A DNA stretch of 64,000 bases. Source: Nymphaea colorata (taxonomy: Eukaryota; Streptophyta; Magnoliopsida; Nymphaeales; Nymphaeaceae). Shown here in pieces: positions 20,611-31,499 of the stretch (the stretch's first letter is position 1; each line of letters begins with the position of its first letter). A program made the position numbers and the translations under genes. The notes under the pieces were generated by a model. That model was not told the DNA's origin, did not search any database, and saw only the letters and a program-made list of their open reading frames with translations. The stretch is from positions 22,089,703 to 22,153,702 of the forward strand of contig NC_045146.1 in the NCBI RefSeq assembly GCF_008831285.2, given 5' to 3'.

Positions 20611-23600
20611 ATCAATGTAGGATAAGCAAGCTAGGAATGGCCTGCATGTTGTTATTCGTCTTCTGGATGAGATGAGCAACTCATTGAACTACAGTCATTT
20701 ATCAAAGTGCAAAAGCAATTGGAGCTGTTTGTTAGTCAATCTGAATATATTGGTCTAAGAACTGAGATTTGAATAATGTTTTCAGTAACTCAAGTGTTAA
20801 CTTAGAAAACAGTGGAAAATGACACAAACCATCTGAGATTATCGATTGAAGCAGAGAACGTACGTTACCTTATCAAAGCAAAATAGTGACAGAAATTTGT
20901 TCTTGAAACCAAGTTCAAAATTAAAATGTTAACTTACTTAAAAAAAGTCAGAAATTTGTGTTTGAAACTAAGTTCAGAATAAAAATGTTATATCTTGTCG
21001 GACTCTTATGCTCGTACTCAGTTTGCTTGTGACAGTTGAACATGAGGTTTGTATACACCGAAGGGGATGCAGGGCTGGGGGTGGCTGGCAACTGACTGTA
21101 GCTTGGGCTTGAATCTATTATTCGGTCCATGTGATGCTTGTTCAATTCAGTTCAATAAGGTAATCACTGAGCTAGACACGAGTTCACCTGGTAGGACTAG
21201 TGAATTAGTCACAAATCGGTTGTGTTCATTGAGTGCAGCTCGCAAGGGCTTGTTAGTCAAACAAACTGTTAGCAAGAGGTCAGGTTGGTTATGTGTCTTT
21301 TGTTATTACGTTCTGCCCACAAATTTACATTTTTACTCTGTTGAATCAATCTATTCAGTGCCAATTTCTATAAGCTTGGCTGAACTGATACAGCCTCATG
21401 AGCTAAAAAAATAAGGCCTCCGATTTCAAGCTCAAGCTGGGTTTTATAGTTTCAAAGTTTGGTTTTACGGTCTCACGAGCTGAACCAGACCCCCAACCTA
21501 GCAAATTTTAGCCTAAGTCAGGTGTAAGCTCTGCTTGTTATGCAAGTCAAAAGTTCTGAGCCAACCTAAAGAAGATATCTCGCACTCAAGATGAGCCAGG
21601 CTCACATTATGACAAATATGATCAATTTAGGACTACTGGAGCATTACCTTTTTCGGCTGGTCTCGCTGATTCACAGTTCAAACTGTGGACATACAAAAAG
21701 GTATTTCTGCTAATCTTCTTTTGACTTGGTTATAATGGGTCTCTTGGTGCTCGAACAAGTGGAGCCGTGGGAGAAAACCTGTAATATCTGTTGCTAGCTT
21801 TTGACCATGAAATGAAATGTGAATAACCCATCCTCCTCTCTTTGAAACACGGGGTGCTGAATCATATAAGAAAGATTAATATATTACCTAAAGCAATGAA
21901 ACCATCATGGTTTTTTTTTTTTTTTTGGTTCCTATGAGAAGAAGGACCATTTGCTCTCTGTGATCTATTATTGACAACTTCTTCCCAACTTGTTTCGTTG
22001 TCTGCAAAGCCGCATGGTTTCTTCTCCAGTCCTGGTAAAAGCCCTTCTTTATCTTATGCATGGAGTGAGTGCCCAACGGACTGAAACCTTCGACCACCTT
22101 TCTAGCAGGTGTTGCAAGGGCAACTACACCTCTTCTCCTTGGGACAGTATCTACTGATGACTTTTTCTGGAGAGAAAAGGAAACATACGATCACAACCTG
22201 GTTACCAAGTTCTCCTTTTCTTTTGGCCTTGATCCTGCTGTTATCTTTTAACGTTCCAAACCTGACCAACTGGAATAAATGCAACATTCTTGCAGGTCGG
22301 TGACTTTTACAAGTTACAACCAGAAAAGGACATATTGTGAGGTCCATATAAGATATGAATATGATCTTGTTTCATTTGTCCGATGAGAAAATTACAAGTT
22401 TTTGCCTCTTTCCAACGAACCGCACACCATAATGTGGCATACTGCAGCCGAATCCAAAGCTCTACTGTGAGATGAAGTGAATCCAATTTTCAAGCCAATC
22501 TTCGCCTTAAAAAGTTCCAACTGACCCGGGGAGACACACAGAGAGAGAGAGAGAGAGTGTGCCATCTTTGATAGGCCTGTTGAATCAATGTGTTACAGGA
22601 AATTTCATGTCTAAATTTGCTATGTTTCTTTTCACCGGGAAGCTTAAGATTAAGTTCTGCCATGAAAGTACCGACTTAAGATACACAACCATCCTGCTCC
22701 GAGCTGCCTGTCGCATTGTATCCTTAGTTCTAAGATTCTGCAACCCGTCCTTACTTCCGAGAGTATTAATTCTGCCACTCTTTGTGAAACCTAAAATTGA
22801 AGGAAGGTCTTGGGCTTCTGCACTTTGGAAATTTAAATAAGACTTTTAACTTGCCCATCCGTAGCATCTTTCACCTCTTCCCTCTCATGTCCAAACAGGA
22901 ACCAGAAATCAAATCTCCGTAAATGCACGGCGTAATCCCAATATCTGTTCAAACTGCTGCCATAATTTGGATGCGTATTATGAAGTGATGGGGCTGCACG
23001 CTTGCTTCCTTTGTCCCTTTCTTGGCTTAAGACAATCGAGTCTTTCTCACTTAAGGGGCAATCCCATGTCACCATCTTAGTTAATAGGCATATAAACCAG
23101 CTTTTCAGGTGTCTTTATCTGACCTTTTTGTAATCCATTTTCTTTCTCTATAATCCTTCTCTTCATATTATGACAAAAGAGGCACCTCTTAAGCATTAAT
23201 CTCTAGACCTCCATCATCGAAAGGTTTTAAGTCAATCCATATAGCCAGTGTTTTGCTTGAGAGGGCTCTTCAGTCTTGTTTTGATGCGATGCACAATAGA
23301 TGTTTGTCTGACAGTAGCAAATCAACTTACTTGGAGTAAATAGAGGATTTAATTATTGAAAAGAAGAGTTTCAAATATTTCTACCAAAAAACAGCGAGTT
23401 GATGAGCTCCACAATACTTGATGAGATCCACCTGCACATTATTTTACTGCTATAAGTAGAGAAGAGACATAATATGCTCAGTTCGATTAGGATAACCCTT
23501 TCTCTTCCTAGAATCACTTGCCTGAGAATGGATCTACCAATCGATCGAGTACAGCAACGGTCGCGTCCACCTACAAAAAAAAGATTGGGGCATGTGCAGA

Positions 23601-25512
23601 TGGGCCCAATCAAGTATCAGCAGGACCCAACCCTCCGTATAAGGTGATGGATTGAGTAGTATTTGCCATTTGGCAAAGTTCAGTAAAAGACTAAAGGCGT
23701 TTTCACAGAATGGTGAAACGACCGTCAAACAAATGGCAACGGTTATACATCTGACAGACGGCCATGGTTCGCTCTGCTCTTTCAAGAACTCTCCCAATCA
23801 ATATCAGGGACCGTATCTGCTTAGACAATGACTCCAGGAGGTCCCTTCATTAATGGAGGTAGAATCAGCTAGGGAGGGCTTTGCTGAAAGGGTATCCATG
23901 GAGTTCTTATTGCCACCGATTCCCCCATGAAATACAGCCTGCAAGGAATACCTGTGGAAGGTAGTATTGATGGGTCTCTTGTTTTGTTTCAGGAGTGAGA
24001 AGAGTATTTCATTCAAACTTTTCCCGAACACCTCACCTCCCCTGCCCCTAGCATAATGTGCTGGAATAAACCCCATTTGAAAGGTCTAAATTGTTTTCGA
24101 AGCAGGAGAAATATTTCATCCCGACTTCCCTAAGTAAAAGCCAAACACCCCATTACCCCATCCCCTTCAACAATCCTGGGCTGGAACAAACCCTATCAAT
24201 GTGGAGACCCACGAAAAGAAATTTCACGAGCGCCAATCCAACCAACTAAAGCCTGTTCACCACCAAGTGGACAGCAAAAGGTAAGAGGAGACTTATATAA
24301 AGGTTGTTGAGGTAAATTCCAACTTCCATATATAATTTCATAGAACATTGTCCTCCTAAAGCACGGTGGTTGGGACTCCACCATAAAACTTCTTAGTGCG
24401 CAGTGTCTTCTATTTGATTTACCTGTTCGGTGCATGTGATTTCTCAAAGACCCCTTTATCAATCAACCAGATCAACTATGTACATAAGAATGCAACGTTT
24501 TACAAAATAAATAATGTTTGCATGTGTTTTCCTAGATATTCTTGTTATATCCATGTAACTTTCAGCTCATTCAGCATGACTCAGTAGTAAAGCCAGATGA
24601 TGCCCAAGGTTAGAGAGCCAAGGGGGGCCGGTAGGGTGCTCCTCTACCTCTCCCCACTCTTAAAAAAAAAATTGTTTAAAAATTTACATGTAAGCTAAAA
24701 AATATATTTATCTTATATACAAATTTTAAAAAAATGATATTTGGGCTCTTGACAAAATTTTGAAACTATAATTCAACCTCCTCATGAAAAACTCATGGCT
24801 TCGGCTCTACAGATGCCCATGGTCAGGTTCTTTTTCTAAAAAATAGAAAAACCATTTCTGAGGAAATGGGAGACCTGAATGCAGTTCTTGTCCCTCCAAT
24901 GGCAAGAACTCCAAAGCCCAAGGTCAAGACTTGTTCACCTTCAGATGTTGTTGGGGACAATTTATTCCCCTAAATTTTAGGGGAGTTCAACGGAAAGAAA
25001 CCATCAACATTTGTCTCAAAGTAAAAAACAACCAAAAGAGAAACTCAAGAAGAGATTGGCACAATGGACAGGGTGGGCAATTGGTAGGCGTGTATTTTCA
25101 ATTTCCATAATATCAATCTTATGTGTTGTAATCTTATGTGTTGTAAAAAGAATAGGAAGGTACCGATATGTAAGTTGAAGCATAGCAAAGATTCACCTCA
25201 AAACACCAAAAACAGCTTTAAACTTTAGAGATATGAAGGGAAAGGTCAGCCTTCCTAAAGTGGTGGGCCAAAAAAAAAGACGGTGTATTAATAAGGTGAT
25301 TTGTCACTAACTACCAAAAAAGTTTCAGTTAGCCTTTCTCCTCAAACTCATGTGGGGAAATGAGTTTCCTTTCTTTCTTTCTTTTGATGCAAAAGTGGTT
25401 ATATACACCTCCATGATGTGAAATAAGTCGGCAAGACAAGTGGGACAGTCTACATTTACATTCCAAGATGAACAAATAATTTAATTGAGAAAGAATCTTG
25501 GTAAAGAAGTGC
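20611..25512. other. gene-poor intergenic region
   Basis: None of the open frames here looks coding. Visible structure: a ~50-bp direct repeat (about 20888-20937 and 20946-20995, gtcagaaatttgt...aagttca), a poly-T run near 21911, a GA microsatellite at 22541-22557, a diverged ~105-bp direct repeat at about 23983-24082 and 24093-24200 (aggag...atttcat, ctggaayaaaccc), and copy 2 of the dispersed repeat at about 24605-24800. Confidence 0.5.
24605..24800 (-). repeat. dispersed AT-rich repeat, copy 2
   Basis: Its reverse complement matches 3928-4095: ttgaattatagtttcaa, ataagataaatat, acatgtaaatt and a purine-rich tail. On the plus strand it starts with a GC-rich stretch (ccaaggggggccggtaggg) like the end of copy 1. 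Confidence 0.5.
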
Positions 25513-25811
25513 TATATAATTGCCAATGGACGGTCCGTAGTAAATGGTATAGGACGGATTAGTAGCCATTGAATCAAGCAAGGAATTAGAGCCCATCTTA
25601 GGTCCTCATCCAGACCACATGCTGAAGAGATCAATTAAAGAAGTGTGCGGAAGAGGATACAAGGACAGCCAACTCACACATTGTGTGAACATCCATATAA
25701 TTGTCAACGGACAGTCCACAGTAAATCGTATAGGACGGGTTAATGGTTATTGATTCAAGCGAAGAATTAGAGCCCATCTTAGTTCCTCATGCACTTGCTG
25801 AAGAGATCAAA
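25513..25811 (+). repeat. direct repeat, two ~120-bp copies
   Basis: Copy 1 is 25513-25634 and copy 2 is 25694-25811. Both carry tataattgyca, ggacrgtcc, taggacggrtta, gaattagagcccatctta and gctgaagagatcaa in the same order and spacing, with roughly 80-85 percent identity by eye. About 60 unrelated bases lie between. No coding frame. Confidence 0.7.
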
Positions 25812-26012
25812 ATTGCTCCATGATTTAACATCATAACATGTGTAGACGTTATGCGAGCTCGCATATAGATTATTATTATTATTATTCTATCACCTTTTTC
25901 TTCCAAACTGGGTGCGTCCGTTGTTTAATTCGATTCTTAATGCCTTACTCTCCTTCCCTCCCCACTCTTTTCTCTTTCTTTCCCCCACATAATTCAGAGG
26001 TACATATAATAA

Positions 26013-26557
26013 TTGACAACTCTCTCACCCTTTTTTGCGAGTGTTTCAGTGGGGTTTAAAAACTCATCATTCTCAATATGTTTTCTAACAAAAACGAAAA
26101 CCAACTCTTCTTCCGGCGATTTCATGGCCGGAGCTACCAAACTCTCCTTAGATGGCAAGTTATGCTGGGCATTCCTATCAGCGGCAAACACAACCCCAAT
26201 CCGGACTGTGAAATTCTCAGAGCAAACCAACAACAGCGCGGCGAAGAGCAACTGGAGGTTAGGCACCAAATTCATCAACGAGGAGGTCGAAGAAAGAACA
26301 AGATCAAAGAGAGATCCAGATACGCGGCATAAGAACCCACGACTTCGAGTAGCATATCAGGGATTTCCAGGTGCATATAGAGAGATTGCAGCCAAGTTGG
26401 CCTGCCTGAAGCCATTGCCGAAACAGGGCGAGCTGATCGTGCCATCATGCCCGTAGAAAGCACAATGGAAGGCACCAAAGTCAGGAACTACAATTTTCTG
26501 CTTGAGCATGATCTTTATATTACCCAAGAGGTAAATATGTTTGTGGACTACAGCTGA
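26013..26557 (+). pseudogene. arogenate/prephenate dehydratase-like fragment
   Basis: An open frame with a transit-peptide-like start (ATG 26124, MAGATKLSLDGKLCW) leads into LRVAYQGFPGAYREIAA, the start of the plastid arogenate/prephenate dehydratase catalytic domain, which makes phenylalanine from arogenate. About 20 expected residues are then missing and the frame stops at 26454. The domain resumes in another frame from 26432 with ADRAIMPVESTMEGTKVRNY and LLEHDLYITQE, and ends at a donor-like gag|gtaaat near 26531 before a TGA at 26555. The rest of the enzyme (most of the catalytic domain and the ACT domain) is absent. It is a truncated, frameshifted genomic copy. It meets the EG16-like fragment tail to tail. 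Confidence 0.7.
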
Positions 26558-26693
26558 ATGAGAAAGGAGGATGCCATTTTTTAGACCTGGCAACATGAAA
26601 TTAAACCGAAGAGGAAATGCATCAACACACTTTCAAAAACAGATTGGGATTATCATCACCGCCGTCCCCACCATCCGAGAAGAAGACTTCAAC

Positions 26694-27205
26694 TTACCTG
26701 CTGCCGCCAATGTCTTCCAACTCAGGAACGTGAATCTCTTTATATTTACACACATAGGGCGCGTCGCAGCCGACGTATGGTCCCGTCCACCTGCCATCAT
26801 CAATGTAGCTAGCGTCCCAGACGGAAACGTACAGAAACATGGGCTTCGTCGGGAAGTCTTCACCTTTCTTCCTCGCCTCCCTCCTCACCACAACTCAGTC
26901 AACCGACCACTCAATCTCGCTCGGCGCCCACTTGATCCGGTATTCGTGGTACCCATCTGAGGAATGGAAGCCGGGATTGTGAATCTTTTCTCGGTTGTCC
27001 GTCCCATTGGTGTAGATAGAAGTTCGTTTGGACGATTGTTTTGTCCTTACCCAAGAATTCGAAGTCGATTTCGTCCTGCGATTTGTCACCCTCAAGGGAG
27101 GACAGGTAGATATTGAAGTTGAGGCCGCTTGTGTTGCCGCCATGGCACTTGATTTTGGCGCCGAAGGTTCCGAAACGATAGGGGCAAGTGGAGCGTCATC
27201 GCGAG
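26694..27205 (-). pseudogene. GH16 endoglucanase (EG16/XTH-like) fragment
   Basis: On the minus strand the frame reads YRFGTFGAKIKCHGG, then NIYLSSLEGD and the GH16 catalytic motif DEIDFEFLG (both Glu and the Asp of ExDxE intact). A frameshift follows QTNFY near 27030. The next frame reads TNGTDNREKIHNPGF and YHEYRIKWAP, meets an in-frame TGA at 26895-26897 where a Gly codon is expected, then continues with FPTKPMFLYVSVWDAS and CDAPYVCKYKEIHVP. It ends at a perfect donor (cag|gtaagt, exon end 26698). The N-terminal part is missing. EG16 enzymes are plant cell-wall beta-glucanases lacking the XTH C-terminal extension; this wording fits EG16 better than classic XTH. Not functional. Confidence 0.75.
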
Positions 27206-27249
27206 CCACCCCTCATCCAAGTCAGAATTTTTTTTGCTATGGGCAATCT

Positions 27250-30200
27250 TATAAAAATTTTCCATTTTAAAGAGCACAATATAATTATAAAATTTTTTTA
27301 TAAAAATATATAAAAATAAATAAAAATTTTGTTGCTGGCCTAAACAACTTCCCACGCCAATTTATATAGAGCTTAGCTACTGTGTCTATATAGTTATGTC
27401 TAGTCCGGTCGTCAATGAACACCGGCATTGGTGCTCCTTCCTCCACCATTGCCAAAGATGGCCCTCTCTCTCTCAAATATGTGAAACTTCTCTCTCAAAT
27501 ATGTGAAACTTCCTAACTTGAGGATGGAAATTATAACCTTCTTTTTCAATCTTTGGCTGTTTGAGTGATTGCAAAGCTTCACTTGCGCATTCTCTTTCCT
27601 TTCGAATTTTTATTATAACTTCTTTCCACCTATCCAACTCCATGTAAAGAAAGGAAAACAACAATGTTGAATTAGTTAAGTAAAAAAAAAAAAAAAAGAA
27701 AAGTAAAAAATTGGTTTGATTGCAAAAGAAAAAAAATAAAAAGGAAAAAATGAAAATAATGATTTAAATGTAAATTCAATCCCTTCAAAAATAGAGGAAT
27801 TGAAAAAAAAAAAAAAAGAAAAGGTTTATTGCTTTATATTGTATATGTCTTCTATGCATGAATGACTAAGGTTTTACGACAGTTCATGCTGCCTCATTTT
27901 CCCTTTCTATCGTGTGTGCCTGCATGGATATTATGATAAAGTAATATAAATTTTGTCATTTCCTTTTTTTTTTTTTTTTATAGTCCAACAAACACTATTT
28001 CAGTAATTCTTCTTTATAATTATTTTTTTTACTTTCTTTCTCATTCCCTTCACCTCCCTTTTTCATGTCCTTTCCACCCTTCCCTTTTGGTCCCCTACTG
28101 TCTTCTTCCAACCGTTATCATCACGGCCCCAAGATCGAGGACTCAGAAACGATATTTTCTTTTATGGGTCTTCTGATGAGGTGACGTGTTTGGGTCATGC
28201 TTAATTGCAAGTTACAAAATTCCTGCAATGGCCTCTTTGTTTACGTATTAATGTGTTTTGACTGCGGCTGTGGCCGAGATATCAAACTGTTGAGGTCATC
28301 ATCGTTTGTGTGGAAAGCCAAACAATTCTAGTCAAGGAAAACTAGTTATAAAATTTTAAAGGACACCAAATTACTTAAAAATATTAATATAAAAATAAAA
28401 AGTGTTTTAGAGCTCATGGACAGTTGCTCACACATATTCCACCCTCACAGGAGGCCGGACGATTCGATCTTCAGTTTGACAGACAAAAGAGGCAGGTGCA
28501 GCCTGGATCTTCCTCTCTTTCAAAGAAATTGTGGGGTTTCTCACCAAGTTCAAGCCTCTATCTCTCTACCTGCAATTTCATGGCTCCTTACATGGAACTT
28601 GTGAATACAAGGCAGCGAGAGTATGTGGACATAGGCAGTCCACGAAGATAGGCTTAGGCTTGTTCGTGGTCAAGTGTGGTGCTCAAATTGAAGATCTTTG
28701 TCTTTCTTCTTGTTTAAGCAAAAGGTTATAACATGCGTTACCAGAAGAGATTATATAATGGAAGTTTCCATTTGAAGCGCCGACCAAATTTAACACCACG
28801 GTCAACCATGCAAGAATTTCTGGAGCCAAACGGACCCACGAAAGAAAAGTTTCAATGTCCATCGTTTTCGTTATGGGCCACTGAAGATATCGATCCCTCC
28901 TTTATATGACAATTGAACCTTTTTGTGAAATGTTTGCGAAATAGCTGATAAAATGAAAATGCATAACAAAATGTAGAAACAAAAAGTTTCCTAAATACAA
29001 GAATAAAAGCACAAAAAAAAAAGAAAAAGACTGGAATAACATAAAAGTGAAGTATGTCGACCACATATTAACATTTCTTAAACCATTTGTAGGACGCAAT
29101 GTGTTGTCTGCTTCAAAACGATGGGGGCGAGTGTAATCTATAGATACAAAAAACCAGAACGACGCAATTCGCTTATATTTTAATTGCTAGCGATCGCAAT
29201 TAGGCTAACCTGTGGCTACACAAATCCATGGGATCTTGAAACCGTGGATTCGTACCCCGCTATATATATTTTACTTGAGTAAAACTAAAAAACCAGACCC
29301 ATTAAAATTAAAATATTATAAGTATTTTTTTCTTTATAGGTGTGATTTTAAGAGTGATTTAATAAAAACGTACATTAAATTAATCATAAATAATTCAAAA
29401 AATGAGCGGATCATATAGCATGATAGCAGAAGAAACAAACTTTTTACAAAATAACTTAAACTAAAACATGATTTATATTTAGAATTTAAGGTAGTATTTA
29501 TAAAGTCAATAAGATGTTTATAAAATATTTTTTATTATAAATTTAAAAGGCTAAGTGATTTGGTATTTACCAATTACAATATATATATATATATATATAT
29601 TACAAGGGGCAACCCTTGCGCATATGCAAGGAGCCACTTTTGTAAATAACTGACAAGCGAAGGGGACTTATAAATTAACAAATAAAAGGGCGAAATTTCT
29701 TAGTTAGTAACTCCAATTTGTCAATAATCTGAAAACAACCTCCAATGTTCAATATTTTTAGCACTTGGAGGAGTTTTCGATGTTAGACATGTTCCCACCT
29801 TTTATCAAAGATGCATTTTATATAAAATGATTTTTTTTTTTCAAGTTTCACTTTTGCTCTTGTAAAAAGAAGAAGAATTCCATTTAAGTAGCCGAAACGC
29901 TTTTGTTACTTATGTTCATAAGACGCTAGGAGCCATAGCATATAACCAAATAATAAATGGAATTGAATCTCTGCGAAGAAAAACGTGAGGTCTTTTCTTG
30001 TATTTGTAAATGTGGTAGATAAATGAACATCTGTATCATAATTTCTTTTATTTGTAAATATAAAACATAAATGGATTCTTCATATGCTTTTACATGCATT
30101 TTTTCCTGTATTAGTATTTTTGTAACTAACTTATTTTAGTAAACTTTTGACAAAAAGCTATAGAACATGCAAAGTATGAATGACCGCAATAAAATATATT

Positions 30201-30338
30201 TATTTGCATACAGATGCCTTCAAATATTTGTTTATTTACATCAAATTTTGTGAGATAATGGCCTGAGGCTTGTTTCTGAATTTGATTAAAAATTGGGCTG
30301 GAACATTGTGTAACCGTCAATAAGTTCCCGGAAATTGT
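27250..30338. other. AT-rich intergenic region
   Basis: There are several A or T homopolymers (27676, 27805, 27967) and an AT microsatellite at 29579-29600. Open frames near 28416-28730 are overlapping and of uncertain character; I could not assign any to a family. The last 100 bases lead into the leader of the RING gene. Confidence 0.5.
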
Positions 30339-31499
30339 CAAGTGGTTTCGCGCGCTTTCCCTCCGCGTCCAAACTTTGTCTGGTTTGGAGACCCTGGCGA
30401 CGACTTGTTCAATCCGTTTTTCCTTCGTCCCCAAGGCACTTCTTCTTCTTGTTCATTGTATTAATCTCTCGGATCAGCTATACAAGAGTAGTGAGACCTG
30501 AATCTCAGACTGAGCTTTCCTCGTAGGATGAGGCTCGAAGGAACTAGGATTTCAGTGTCGACTTCACCTCCTTCTTCGTCTTCTTCTCTCTCTCGCTGGT
30601 GAGCATCTCACGGTATCTCTCTTCTTCTGCTTCCTACTTCTTCCTCTTCTTTTAAATTGTTATTGTTCTTCTTCTGAATGATTTCTCGGAACCGTCCCAA
30701 TTCCTTTTGAAAAGTTCCGGAAACGTGCTTCCAAAACCAGAGGCACAGTTGCCAAGTCGCTTCGTAGTATTTATTTACTCTGAACTGCTCTGAATCGCAT
30801 CCGGCGATCATCTAAAGAAAACCAGCTCCCAGACGGGCTTGGTGGAAATAGATATCGAGTGAATTCTCAGGAACCTTCTCGGTTTGGTGACCCGGAGAAA
30901 GATGAATCGGAATCCTTCCTTGAGAAGAACTTTTGCGCTTGTAGCATATTATGAAGGAATCCAAACAGGGACAAGGAAAGAATCCTTTGATGTTGTTGCC
31001 CTTTCTATATGCGACGGTTTCCACCATTCCGTTCCGAGAGAACCAATTGTAGAAGTTTAATTCCTTCAAATTCCTTGCTATGCATATCTTATGGCAATTT
31101 ACAGTGCTTTACTACTTGTCTTTTGCTGCTATTTGAAATTGTACCTTTAGAAAAGGCGATGGTTTACGTGTGTGACTGTGTAGCAAGAGCTGGAAAAAAA
31201 AAATGTTCTCTGCGAAGCTCAGTGATGTGATCCTCTGAAATTTGGCTGCATGGTGTTTTTTTTGCTCTTTGATTCTTCGCTGTCTGACCAATTTTGTACT
31301 CTGAGACATTAAATTTGCTTGAAGTAACTGATGGGTCTAGAGCCCTAACACAATGGCTATTATGTGGATTTTTCTCTTTATTGGTTTTAGTAGTACTAAT
31401 TGCTCATTTGTACTGCATCTACGGGGTTCTTTAATTATTTTTATTTAAAAATTTGTGTCACCTATTATTTGTAGTTGCAAGTAACCTCCAGTAGACAAA
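30339..31499 (+). promoter_or_regulatory. 5' leader and leader intron of the RING-H2 gene
   Basis: A pyrimidine-rich stretch (about 30400-30598) ends in a donor (cgctg|gtgagc, intron from 30599). An acceptor (attatttgtag) ends at 31474, followed by 25 bases of leader before the ATG at 31500. A short upstream ORF starts at ATG 30528 and would end at TAA a few codons after the splice. The transcript start is not fixed by sequence. Confidence 0.5.

Noticed and set aside
21049-21414. 121-codon open frame
   Set aside because: No recognisable motif, biased composition, no splice context; probably chance.
23804-24076. 90-codon minus-strand open frame
   Set aside because: It overlaps a diverged direct repeat and shows no domain.
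26357-26596. Minus-strand open frame over the dehydratase-like fragment
   Set aside because: It is the antisense shadow of the dehydratase-like sequence on the plus strand.
28416-28731. Overlapping open frames that faintly suggested an LRR-type C-terminus
   Set aside because: Similarity was too weak and the frames stop repeatedly; no gene model can be supported.
30528-30598. Possible coding start of the RING gene at ATG 30528
   Set aside because: After splicing at 30599/31475 the frame stops within a few codons, so it can only be an upstream ORF.
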